DNA from: Blastochloris sulfoviridis
Lineage (GTDB): Bacteria > Pseudomonadota > Alphaproteobacteria > Rhizobiales > Xanthobacteraceae
Length of the DNA: 64,000 bases
Direction of reading: 5' to 3'
NCBI RefSeq assembly: GCF_008630065.1
Contig: NZ_VWPL01000005.1
Coordinates: forward strand, 1 to 64,000
The notes under the pieces are model-generated. The model saw nothing but the letters and a program-made list of their open reading frames with translations. It did not search any database and had not been told where the DNA came from. Shown here piece by piece: positions 45,198 through 57,441 of the stretch. Positions within the stretch are counted from its first letter, which is position 1; every line of letters starts with the position of its first letter. Position numbers and translations under genes: made by a program.

Positions 45198-45435
45198 TTA
45201 TCCGCCAGCGCCGCGCGCCGGCGCGACGAGGAACCGCGCGAACCGGCCGAACGCGAGATCGGCCGCCGCCTCCATCGCGCCGGACTCGAGAAAGATATGG
45301 GTCGCGCCGGGAATGATGGCCAGATCCCTTGGCGCGTCAGCCGGTCGAACAGCAACGTGCCGATGCCGGTGCGGTTCAGCGCCTCGCCGGAGCATGCGCC
45401 GAGCCGGCGTCGCCGGACCGGACGCGGCGAACGAT
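45198..45435 (-). pseudogene. Broken dienelactone-hydrolase-like gene
   Basis: Read on the minus strand, one frame gives GEALNRTGIGTLLFDRLTRQ, the N-terminal part of the alpha/beta hydrolases that accompany this phosphoribosyltransferase. A second frame picks up directly with APRDLAIIPGATHIFLESGA and then DLAFGRFARFLV before TAA at 45198, the C-terminal part including the catalytic histidine. The middle, with the nucleophile, is missing, and the frame changes at the junction (about 45330). An upstream frame shows FAASGPATPAR in place of the usual FAHGSGSSR start. It is a deleted, frame-shifted remnant. Confidence 0.75.
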
Positions 45436-45796
45436 ATCCGACTTCCGCGCGGCAGGGCTGGAGGACCGTAAACCACTGATCCCAAAACCAGGTCCACTTC
45501 AAGCATGACGAGTCACGTTTTGCGGTCCCTGGCATCAATCGCGACGTCGATGAGATCCTGGCGCGCAACAGCACCCTCACGATGGCCGACGCCCTTCCCA
45601 CGCCGAAGCAATTCGGCACCCAGCGCGCAGGATCACCATGCGGAATGCGGCAGTCTACTTATAGACCCATTTTCATGTCGCAATTTGCGAATCGAGCCAG
45701 AGAATCGGGCAACGATGATTTATTCTTCGCGCGCCGTACCGTCCTGCACATGACATAAAGTTGCATTGGGCGCCGCCAAGGTTGCTGGAGAGAGCC
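45436..45796. other. Gap before the CheB/CheR kinase
   Basis: On the plus strand 45492-45758 reads VHFKHDESRFAVPGINRDVD, then EILARNSTLTMADALPTPK and runs to TAA. It looks protein-like yet has no start codon and no family I recognise, so I treat it as a possible remnant. GC content drops around 45690-45760, and the promoter of the kinase gene is probably here. Confidence 0.35.
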
Positions 45797-49573
<3,777 letters not shown>

Positions 49574-49711
49574 CCGGATTTTGCGGCGGTGGGCGGCAAC
49601 GTGCCCCCTCGCCCGTGATGGCGCCCTGCCCTCTGCACCAAGCACGCGGGCGACCGTCGCTAAGGCGCCGTCACGACAACGGACAGTGTGCAGAAGGAGC
49701 TTCGCCGGTCG

Positions 49712-49750
49712 ACGATCCCGGGTCTCGGCTCACGCCTCGCCCGGGATGAC
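49712..49750. repeat. Family D palindrome between convergent genes
   Basis: ATCCCGGG (49715-49722) mirrors CCCGGGAT (49740-49747) across TCTCGGCTCACGCCTCG. It sits between the ends of the kinase gene and prs, so it can terminate both. The inverted form of the same unit is at 51774-51804. Confidence 0.75.
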
Positions 49751-49766
49751 GATCACTGGCACCGCC

Positions 49767-50720
<954 letters not shown>

Positions 50721-51079
50721 GACGTCGAAAATCCCCATCACACGGTGTCCGGACGACCGCTTCGCAACCTCAGGAGACAATCCCGCCGAAAACCCGTGCT
50801 GGAGAGCAGAATTTGCGGCGACCGGCGTGCGGAACTCCGGCCCTGCCGGCCGGATTTCGTATCACGCCGGTTCCCCGGACGATCACGCCGTGATCCCGGC
50901 TACTCCCTTCTCGCCAACCGCCTGACCCGCGACGGGATTTGCGGCGAACCCATTGCGAAAAACTCGGCCTTGCGCGCTGCCCTTCGCAGCGCGCCGAGCG
51001 GGCGCTCTTCGGCCGGCGTCCTGATAACAACGCGATGACAAGGCGTAAATAGCGGGAACGCCGATCGGCAAAGACGTGG

Positions 51080-51658
51080 TCAATCCGCTGTGTAGCCGGT
51101 GACGGCCGAGGTGGCCGGCTCACCGGCGGCGACGTCGGCTCCTTCGGCCGCGCGCGGGGCCGCCGTGCCCGCCGGCGCCGCGGTGCGCAGCCATTGCGAC
51201 AGCTCGGCAACGCTCTGGGCGGCGATCTTGGCCACGGCGGCGCTGGAGCCCGACCACGCGTCGCTGCCGGCCGCCACCTCCTCGCCGGACAGCCGCACGG
51301 TGCGCCGCCGGCTGGCGTCGAACACGTCGAACACCCACGCCACCTTGCTTTCGGCGCCCTCATTGTGCGCCGCCAGATAGGCGCGCACGCGGTAATCGGC
51401 ATTGTCGTTTCGGGAGACGATCAGGACCCGCCGCGCCTCGGACTCGCGGGCGATGTCGGCGACCAGACGGTCGAACACCGGTTGCGGCGCACCACTGATC
51501 GACTCGAAGGCGACCGGCACCAGCCCAGACTGCGCGGCCAGCGAGGCGGCCTGATCGGCATTGGAGACGCAGCCGGCGGCGTTGAGCACCAGTGCCAGGA
51601 CGGCCAGCCGGCCGTTCCAGCCCTGCAAAAACGCAAAGCCGCCTCTGCTCTCGCGCAT
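51080..51658 (-). CDS. Lipoprotein of unknown function
   Basis: A 192-residue protein with a lipoprotein signal (RLAVLALVLNAAGC, lipidated Cys30). The mature part has an alpha/beta pattern: VFDRLVADIARESEARRVLI, VWVFDVF-like strands and AAVAKIAAQSVAELSQWLRT. Similar lipoproteins occur near prs/pgeF in Hyphomicrobiales. The start at 51658 follows GAGG; another ATG at 51670 is possible. Function unknown, perhaps an envelope protein. Confidence 0.72.
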   Translation of the reverse strand: MRESRGGFAFLQGWNGRLAVLALVLNAAGCVSNADQAASLAAQSGLVPVAFESISGAPQPVFDRLVADIARESEARRVLIVSRNDNADYRVRAYLAAHNEGAESKVAWVFDVFDASRRRTVRLSGEEVAAGSDAWSGSSAAVAKIAAQSVAELSQWLRTAAPAGTAAPRAAEGADVAAGEPATSAVTGYTAD

Positions 51659-51773
51659 GCCCGCCCTCATGCTGCTGTCGCACCAAGGGGCGATGTTTAA
51701 TGAAAGGTTAAGCCCGAGTCGAGAGGGTGGACCCGTAGGCGCGGGTGGCCGGGAAGATCGCCTGGAAGTCGTC

Positions 51774-51804
51774 GTCCCGGGCGAGCGTCAGCGAGACCCG
51801 GGAC
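51774..51804. repeat. Family D palindrome, inverted copy
   Basis: GTCCCGGG (51774-51781) mirrors CCCGGGAC (51797-51804). The loop CGAGCGTCAGCGAGA is close to the reverse complement of the loop at 49723-49739, so the two units are the same element in opposite orientation. Confidence 0.7.
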
Positions 51805-51866
51805 CGTCATCCGGAAAGACCCCTTCCTGCAAACGATCCCGACGACGGCAGCGGGGCACGGTAGGG

Positions 51867-51888
51867 CGGGATAGCGAAGCGTATCCCG
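51867..51888. repeat. Short GCGAAGCG-loop palindrome
   Basis: CGGGATA (51867-51873) mirrors TATCCCG (51882-51888) around GCGAAGCG. Hairpins of this shape recur between genes in related genomes. The remainder of 51659-51997 has no recognisable gene. Confidence 0.6.
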
Positions 51889-51997
51889 TCGTTCTGACAT
51901 CCCGGCTGAGAATGCTTTCGCTATTGCGCCCTATACGGCTGCTACGGCTCCCGGGCCATATCCTCTTGGACGGCGGCAACGGAGCTGTCACCACCAA

Positions 51998-52849
51998 TCA
52001 GGAACTGAGAGCAATCGCGCTGATCAGCCGGCCGTAATCCGGCTCGCCGCGGTGGGTGGTGCGGCGATAGCTGAAGAAACGCGCCTCGTCCGCATAGGTG
52101 TCGAGGCCGAGATCCTCGATCTCCCCCACCCCCGCCTCCGCCAGCCGGTCGCGGATGAAGCCGGGCAGATCGAAATAGGCGCGATCGCCGGTGCCGGCGG
52201 CGAAATAGCGCTCGCTCAAGGGATGGGCCTCGCGCACCCGGGCGATGAAGTCCGGCCCCACCTCGTAGGAGGGCTGGCGGATCAGCGGGCCGATGGCGGC
52301 CAGGATGCGGCTGCGCCGGGCGCCGAGCCGCTCCATGGCCTCCACGGTCGCCGCGATCACCCCGTCGACCGCGCCGCGCCAACCGGCGTGGGCGGCGCCG
52401 ATCACCTGCGCGTTGGGATCGGCGAACAGCACCGGCCCGCAATCGGCGGTGGTGATGCCGAGCGCGATCCCCGGCCGGTCGGTCACCATGGCGTCGGCCT
52501 TGGGCGCCGCCTCGCGTTCCCACGGCTCGGCCACCACCGCCACGTCCGGCGAATGCACCTGGTAGACGCTGACCAGCGGCCCCGGCACGCCGAGCGCCGC
52601 CACCATGCGGGCGCGGTTCTCGCGCACATGCGCGGGCTCGTCATCCGAGCCCTGGCCGCCGTTCAGGCTGGCATAGAGCCCCTCCGACACCCCGCCCTGC
52701 CGGGTGAAGAAGGCATGGCGGACATGGCCCAGCACGGCGAGCCGCGGCGAGGTGACGACGGGAAACGGGCTTTCGGGGCGGGAGTTCGGCACGGAGGATG
52801 TCCTGTTGCGGCGGGATTTCGCAGGCGCGGGCATCGGCGTTGCGGACAC
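51998..52849 (-). CDS. pgeF: PgeF/YfiH-type laccase-domain protein
   Basis: A 283-residue protein of the polyphenol oxidase-like family that includes PgeF, a purine-nucleoside phosphorylase-type and peptidoglycan-editing factor. The metal-site motifs are present: VYQVHSPDVAVV, GITTADCGPVLFADP and AAHAGWRGAVDGVIAA. It ends YGRLISAIALSS. The N-terminus is about 35 residues longer than usual; the GTG at 52849 has no clear ribosome binding site, so the true start may be ATG 52834 or even later. It diverges from the guanidine operon. The family is broadly conserved in bacteria. Confidence 0.92.
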   Translation of the reverse strand: MSATPMPAPAKSRRNRTSSVPNSRPESPFPVVTSPRLAVLGHVRHAFFTRQGGVSEGLYASLNGGQGSDDEPAHVRENRARMVAALGVPGPLVSVYQVHSPDVAVVAEPWEREAAPKADAMVTDRPGIALGITTADCGPVLFADPNAQVIGAAHAGWRGAVDGVIAATVEAMERLGARRSRILAAIGPLIRQPSYEVGPDFIARVREAHPLSERYFAAGTGDRAYFDLPGFIRDRLAEAGVGEIEDLGLDTYADEARFFSYRRTTHRGEPDYGRLISAIALSS

Positions 52850-52984
52850 CGTTGCGATAGACCGGAAGCCCGCTCATCGGCAAGCGCGTGCCCCGCCTGC
52901 ACAATACCTGATCAGGCCCCACCCGGATTGCCGATCCCATAGGCACAGTCTCATCCGGACCACCGAATTATCGGGCTGTTCTTC

Positions 52985-53000
52985 TGGCATGAAACGTGCT
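52985..53000 (+). promoter_or_regulatory. Candidate sigma-54 (-24/-12) promoter of the guanidine operon
   Basis: TGGCATGAAACGTGCT matches the TGGCAC-N5-TTGCT consensus at the GG (-24) and GC (-12) elements, with the required ten bases between. It would start RNA near 53011, a few bases before the riboswitch. Sigma-54 control would tie the operon to nitrogen limitation through NtrC. An activator-binding site is not visible. Confidence 0.6.
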
Positions 53001-53015
53001 GAGGTACTGGCCATA

Positions 53016-53116
53016 ATGCATCTAGGGTTCCGGCCGCACCTGCGGCGTCTGGTCCGAGAGATGCGCTCCCGCCCCGTTGGGGCGGAGCCACGGCGGGATA
53101 AAAGCCCGGGAGATCC
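53016..53116 (+). promoter_or_regulatory. Guanidine-I riboswitch (ykkC aptamer)
   Basis: The conserved aptamer blocks appear in order. CTAGGGTTCCG is at 53022-53032, TGGTCCGAGAG at 53050-53060, then a variable GC stem (GCCCC/GGGGC, about 53071-53083) and ACGGCGGGATAAAAGCCCGG at 53090-53109, ending GGGAGA. This is the wording of the guanidine-I (ykkC) riboswitch, which turns genes on when guanidine is present. It ends about 115 bases before the start codon of the operon's first gene, whose products fit guanidine import and breakdown. Confidence 0.95.
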
Positions 53117-53229
53117 ACCGCGAGAAGCTTCGGATTCTCAAGGCGAGGTCTCTGCCCGTGCACCCGCTCGATGGGCCTCCCGATTCGGATCTCCTCGCGA
53201 ACGATGCGTGAGATCCAATCGCGAGAGGT
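53117..53229 (+). promoter_or_regulatory. Riboswitch expression platform sequestering the ribosome binding site
   Basis: CTCGCGA at 53194-53200 can pair with TCGCGAG at 53219-53225, covering the GAGAGG ribosome binding site of the 53233 gene. Just before it, GGATCTC (53187-53193) can pair with GAGATCC at 53210-53216 or with the identical GAGATCC at 53110-53116, the 3' edge of the aptamer. The two options exclude each other, which gives a translational ON switch. The mechanism is inferred from pairing alone. Confidence 0.6.
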
Positions 53230-53232
53230 TCC

Positions 53233-54303
53233 ATGACCATCTCACTCAAGCGAATTTCCGCCTTCTGCCTCGGGCTCGCCGCCGCCGCCGCCATCGCCTG
53301 CTCGCCGGCCGGCGCCGTCGAGAAGAAGAGCTTCAAGATCGCCTGGTCGATCTATGCCGGCTGGATGCCCTGGGGCTACGCCGCCGACTCCGGCCTGATG
53401 AAGAAGTGGGCCGACAAATACGGCATCAATGTCGAGATCGTGCAGATCAACGACTATGTCGAATCCATCAACCAGTACACCGCCGGCGGCTTCGATGGCT
53501 GCGTCATGACCAACATGGACGCGCTGACCATCCCCGCAGCCGGTGGCGTCGACTCCACCGCCCTCATCGTCGGCGACTTCTCCAACGGCAATGACGGCGT
53601 CGTGCTGAAGACCGGAAAGACCGTCGCCGACATCAAGGGCGAGAAGATCAATCTCGTCCAGCTCTCGGTGTCGCACTATCTGTTGGCGCGCGCACTCGAC
53701 AGCGTTGGCCTGACCGAGAAGGATGTCTCGATCGTCAACACCTCGGATGCCGACATCGTCTCGGTGTTCACCTCCTCGTCCGATTCGAAGGCGGTGGTGA
53801 CCTGGAACCCGCAGCTCGCCGAGGTCGCCGCTGTCAAGGGCGCCACCAAGGTGTTCGATTCCTCCAAGGTTCCCGGCGAGATCATCGATCTCCTGGTCGT
53901 CAACACCGGCACGCTGAAGGACAATCCGGCGCTCGCCAAGGCGCTGACCGGCGTCTGGTACGAGATGATGGAGAAGATGGCGGCAGGCGACGAGGCGATG
54001 CTGACCCATATGGCGAAAGCCTCGGGCACCGACCTCGCCGGCTACAAGTCGCAGCTCGTCACCACCCGCATGTTCTACAAGCCCGCCGAGGCGATGGAGT
54101 TCACCACCTCGCCGCAGCTTCCGAAGACCATGGACCTCGTGCGGACCTTCTCGTTCGAGCACGGCCTGCTCGGCGAGGGCGCCAAGACCAAGGACGCCGT
54201 CGGCATCGCCTTCCCGGGCGGCGAGATCCTGGGCGACGCGAAGAACGTGAAGCTGCGCTTCGACGCCGAGGCCATGAAGCTCGCCGCCGAGGGCAAACTC
54301 TGA
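53233..54303 (+). CDS. ABC importer substrate-binding protein, guanidine-type
   Basis: A 356-residue periplasmic protein with a signal peptide (FCLGLAAAAAIACSPAGA) and the NMT1/TauA-like binding fold (FKIAWSIYAGWMPWGYAADS; DGCVMTNMDALTIPAAGGVD). It is the first gene under the guanidine-I riboswitch and heads a complete importer with permease and ATPase. Proteins at this position are usually annotated as urea or nitrate binding; guanidine is the likelier ligand here from the riboswitch and the CgdAB pair downstream. Length is normal. The start has GAGAGG four bases upstream. Confidence 0.9.
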   Translation: MTISLKRISAFCLGLAAAAAIACSPAGAVEKKSFKIAWSIYAGWMPWGYAADSGLMKKWADKYGINVEIVQINDYVESINQYTAGGFDGCVMTNMDALTIPAAGGVDSTALIVGDFSNGNDGVVLKTGKTVADIKGEKINLVQLSVSHYLLARALDSVGLTEKDVSIVNTSDADIVSVFTSSSDSKAVVTWNPQLAEVAAVKGATKVFDSSKVPGEIIDLLVVNTGTLKDNPALAKALTGVWYEMMEKMAAGDEAMLTHMAKASGTDLAGYKSQLVTTRMFYKPAEAMEFTTSPQLPKTMDLVRTFSFEHGLLGEGAKTKDAVGIAFPGGEILGDAKNVKLRFDAEAMKLAAEGKL

Positions 54304-54385
54304 ACGTTCGTCAAGTGCGAAGCTTCCGGCTGGTTCGATGAGCTGGCCGGACGCTCCAACGACAGGTACCGGGAGAAACTGAGGC

Positions 54386-55207
54386 ATGGGCCTTCGCATC
54401 ATCAATCGACGGCCGGGCCGGGGCGGCGCGCTGTTCTGGGGCGCGCTTCCCTTTCTCGCGGTGCTGGCGCTCTACCTCACCTTCTCGGCCATGCGTCTGG
54501 CCGAGAACCCCAACGACAAGCTGCTGCCGGCGCTCTCCACCATCGCCGAAACCGTTGTCCGCCTCGCCTTCACCCCCGACCAGCGCACCGGCCAGGTGCT
54601 GCTGTGGGTCGACACCGCCGCGAGCCTCGCCCGCCTCGCCTGGGGGCTCGCGGTCTCGGCCGCGCTCGGTCTCGTCATCGGCATCGCCAGCGGCCTCGTG
54701 CCCTATCTCCGCGCCGGCCTGTCGCCCTTCGTCGCGGTGGTGTCGCTGATCCCACCGATGGCGCTGCTGCCGATCCTGTTCATTTCATTCGGCCTCGACG
54801 AGCTGTCGAAGGTGGTGCTGATCGTCATCGGCATCGCGCCGTTCCTGATCCGCGACCTCGCGATGCGCGTCGAGGCGATCCCGCCCGAACTCGTCATCAA
54901 GGCGCAGACGCTCGGCGCCTCGACGTGGCAGATCATCACCCGCCTCGTGCTGCCAACCATGCTGCCGAAGCTCATCGATGCGCTGCGGCTGTCGCTGGGC
55001 CCGGCCTGGCTGTTCCTGATCTCGGCCGAGGCCATCGCCGCGCAGGACGGGCTCGGCTATCGCATCTTCCTGGTGCGGCGCTATCTCGCCATGGACGTGA
55101 TCCTGCCCTATGTCGCCTGGATCACGCTTATGGCCTTCCTGATGGACTGGGGCCTGCGCGCACTCAACCGCCGCACCTCGCCCTGGCTGACACGGGGGAT
55201 GGCATGA
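54386..55207 (+). CDS. ABC importer permease, guanidine-type
   Basis: A 273-residue inner-membrane protein with about six hydrophobic segments and the binding-protein-dependent permease motif (EAIPPELVIKAQTLGASTWQ, the EAA loop that contacts the ATPase). It should form a homodimer in the membrane. CTGAGG precedes the ATG at 54386. It follows the binding protein after 82 bases, and the ATPase gene starts within its stop region (ATGA at 55204). Confidence 0.92.
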   Translation: MGLRIINRRPGRGGALFWGALPFLAVLALYLTFSAMRLAENPNDKLLPALSTIAETVVRLAFTPDQRTGQVLLWVDTAASLARLAWGLAVSAALGLVIGIASGLVPYLRAGLSPFVAVVSLIPPMALLPILFISFGLDELSKVVLIVIGIAPFLIRDLAMRVEAIPPELVIKAQTLGASTWQIITRLVLPTMLPKLIDALRLSLGPAWLFLISAEAIAAQDGLGYRIFLVRRYLAMDVILPYVAWITLMAFLMDWGLRALNRRTSPWLTRGMA

Positions 55208-56079
55208 GCACGGTGCGCGTACGCAATCTCTGGAAGCAGTATGGCGACCAGGTGGTGCTGGAGCACATCAATCTCGACATCCCGTCGGGCGAGTTCTGCG
55301 CGCTGGTCGGCCCGTCCGGCTGCGGCAAGACCACGTTCCTGCGCCTCCTTCTGGCGATGGAGCAGCCGACGCGCGGCACCATCACCATCGATGGCAAGCC
55401 GCTGCCCGGCGAGCCGCGGCCCGATCGCGGCGTGGTGTTCCAGCGCTATTCGGTGTTTCCGCATCTTACCGTCGAGGAGAACATCGTCCTCGGCCTCGAA
55501 TTCGCCCGCGCGCCGCTGACCGGTCGGCTGTATGGCGCCAAGAAGCGCCGCGCGCTGGAGGAGGTTGCCGAGACCATCGAGCGCGTCGGCCTTAGCCCGT
55601 CGCGCACGAAATATCCCGGCGAGCTGTCGGGCGGCATGCAGCAGCGGCTCTCCATCGCCCAGGCGCTGGTGCGCAAGCCGCGCATCCTGCTGATGGACGA
55701 GCCGTTCGGCGCGCTCGATCCCGGCACCAAGGCACAGATGTACGTGCTGGTGCGCGAGCTGTGGCGCGCCGAGCGCATGACCGTGTTCATGGTCACCCAC
55801 GACCTCAAGGAAGGCTTCTCGCTCGCGACGCGCGTGCTCGCCTTCGACAAGGTCCGCCACGACCCGCAGGCGCCCGAGGCCTACGGCGCCACCGTGAAGT
55901 TCAACATCCCGCTCGACGACAAGGCCGAACGCGCCGAGATCGTCTCGAAACTGCCCGCCCTCGCAGCGACGGAGAATGAAGAGGGCGCCACCCGGGGACG
56001 ACCCTGGGCCAGGCTCTTCGATTTTGCCGGGACGACCCGGCGCAAGCGGAGAGAGTCGCATGAGCGAACTTCTGTATGA
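55204..56079 (+). CDS. ABC importer ATP-binding protein, guanidine-type
   Basis: A 291-residue ATPase: Walker A LVGPSGCGKTTFLRLLLAM near residue 38, signature LSGGMQQRLSIAQAL near 140 and Walker B ILLMDEPFGALDPG near 160. The first 265 residues match nitrate/sulfonate/taurine-type importer ATPases. The last 25 residues (about ENEEGATRGRPWARLFDFAG onward) are arginine-rich, unlike the family, and their DNA (about 55975-56060) is palindromic, with GGGACGACC-type repeats. The ordinary stop may have been displaced by such an insertion. The next gene starts inside its 3' end at 56060. Confidence 0.9.
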   Translation: MSTVRVRNLWKQYGDQVVLEHINLDIPSGEFCALVGPSGCGKTTFLRLLLAMEQPTRGTITIDGKPLPGEPRPDRGVVFQRYSVFPHLTVEENIVLGLEFARAPLTGRLYGAKKRRALEEVAETIERVGLSPSRTKYPGELSGGMQQRLSIAQALVRKPRILLMDEPFGALDPGTKAQMYVLVRELWRAERMTVFMVTHDLKEGFSLATRVLAFDKVRHDPQAPEAYGATVKFNIPLDDKAERAEIVSKLPALAATENEEGATRGRPWARLFDFAGTTRRKRRESHERTSV

Positions 56080-56776
56080 GGACGTGCTGCCCGGCGGCAC
56101 GCACTGGTCCTTCGTCGTCCGGCGCGGACTCGTGCTGCGTCTCGTCGCTGTCGATAGCGGCGCCAATGCCGGCATGCTGTTCTACAATCCCGCCAACCTG
56201 CTGGAGCGCTACAACGCGCCCGACACGCTGAAGTGCCAGCACACCTTCAAGCTCACCCGCGGCAACTGCCTCTATTCCGACATGGGGCGGGTATTCTGCT
56301 CGATCATTGATGACAGCGTCGGCTGGCACGACACCGTGTGCGGCAACACCACCCGCGCCATGGTGGCCGAGCGCTGGGGTACCAGGACCTATCAGGCCTG
56401 CCGCAACGACTGGCAGCTCAACGGCCATGACAGCTTCCTGGTCGAGGGCGGCAAGTATGGCCTCGGCCGCCGCGACCTCGCCGCCAACGTCAACTGGTTC
56501 TCGAAAGTGGTGGTGGCCGACGACGGTGCCATGATCTTCGACCCGACCAACGCCAAGGCCGGCGATCACGTCGATCTCCGTTTCGAGATGGATACGCTGG
56601 TGCTGCTGCACACCTGCCCGCACCCGCTGAACCCCGCCGCCGACTATCCGCGCGCCGCCGTGCGCTACCAGGTCCGCAGCGCCCCGCCGATGGCCGAAGA
56701 CGACGTCTGCCTCAATGCCTGCCCGGAGAACCGGCGCGGCCTTGAGAACAACCGTCTCTATCACCTGATCGGCTGA
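56060..56776 (+). CDS. cgdA: Carboxyguanidine deiminase subunit (urea carboxylase-associated protein)
   Basis: A 238-residue protein of the 'urea carboxylase-associated' family (UAAP1, DUF1989). Conserved parts include [52 protein letters not shown] and the Cys-rich [12 protein letters not shown]. Together with its paralogue it is now known as carboxyguanidine deiminase, which converts carboxyguanidine to allophanate and ammonia. The two family types can be hard to tell apart by eye, so A versus B is my best guess. GGAGAGAG lies upstream of 56060. It overlaps the ATPase gene and ends 14 bases before its partner. Confidence 0.87.
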   Translation: MSELLYEDVLPGGTHWSFVVRRGLVLRLVAVDSGANAGMLFYNPANLLERYNAPDTLKCQHTFKLTRGNCLYSDMGRVFCSIIDDSVGWHDTVCGNTTRAMVAERWGTRTYQACRNDWQLNGHDSFLVEGGKYGLGRRDLAANVNWFSKVVVADDGAMIFDPTNAKAGDHVDLRFEMDTLVLLHTCPHPLNPAADYPRAAVRYQVRSAPPMAEDDVCLNACPENRRGLENNRLYHLIG

Positions 56777-56790
56777 GGAGGGTTCGCACC

Positions 56791-57438
56791 ATGTTGAAGG
56801 AAAGCACGCTCGCACCCGCGGCCGCACGCTATCGCGCCATCGTTCCCGCCGGCGACTACTGGCTGCATGAAGTGAAGACGGGTCAGACGTTCCGCATCGT
56901 CGATGTCGATGGCAACCAGGCCGCCGACACGCTGTTCTACAACGCCGACGATCCGTTCGAGCGCTACTCGGCCACCGACACCATCCGCGCCCAGGCCAAC
57001 GTCTATCTCGGCACCGGCTCGAAGCTGCTGTCGACCGACGGCAATGTGATGCTCACCATCACCGCCGACACGGTGGGCCGGCACGACACGCTGGGCGGCG
57101 CCTGCGCCACGGAATCCAACACCGTGCGCTATGCGCTTGAGAAGAAGACCATGCACGCCTGCCGCGATTCCTATCTGCTCGCCTTGGCGGAGCATGACCG
57201 CTTCGGCCTCACCAAGCGCGACATCGGCCACAACATCAACTTCTTCATGAACGTGCCGATCACCCGGGACGGCGGCCTCACCTTCGCCGATGGCGTCTCG
57301 GGGCCGGGCAAGTATGTCGAGATGGTCGCCGCCATGAACGTGCTGGTGCTGATCTCGAACTGCCCGCAGCTCAACAATCCGTGCAACGCCTACAATCCGA
57401 CGCCGATCGAGGTGCTGATCTGGGACGAAGGGGCCTGA
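56791..57438 (+). CDS. cgdB: Carboxyguanidine deiminase partner subunit
   Basis: A 215-residue paralogue of the preceding protein (UAAP2, DUF1989). It has [60 protein letters not shown] and a metal-like [16 protein letters not shown] segment. The two subunits form a heterocomplex in characterised systems. It starts 14 bases after the first subunit, with GAGGAGGG just before it, and three bases before the carboxylase start, so the set is one translation unit. Confidence 0.87.
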   Translation: MLKESTLAPAAARYRAIVPAGDYWLHEVKTGQTFRIVDVDGNQAADTLFYNADDPFERYSATDTIRAQANVYLGTGSKLLSTDGNVMLTITADTVGRHDTLGGACATESNTVRYALEKKTMHACRDSYLLALAEHDRFGLTKRDIGHNINFFMNVPITRDGGLTFADGVSGPGKYVEMVAAMNVLVLISNCPQLNNPCNAYNPTPIEVLIWDEGA

Positions 57439-57441
57439 CGC

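Noticed and set aside
45492-45758. Protein-like plus-strand stretch before the kinase gene
   Set aside because: No start codon or family match; kept only as a possible remnant in the gap entry.
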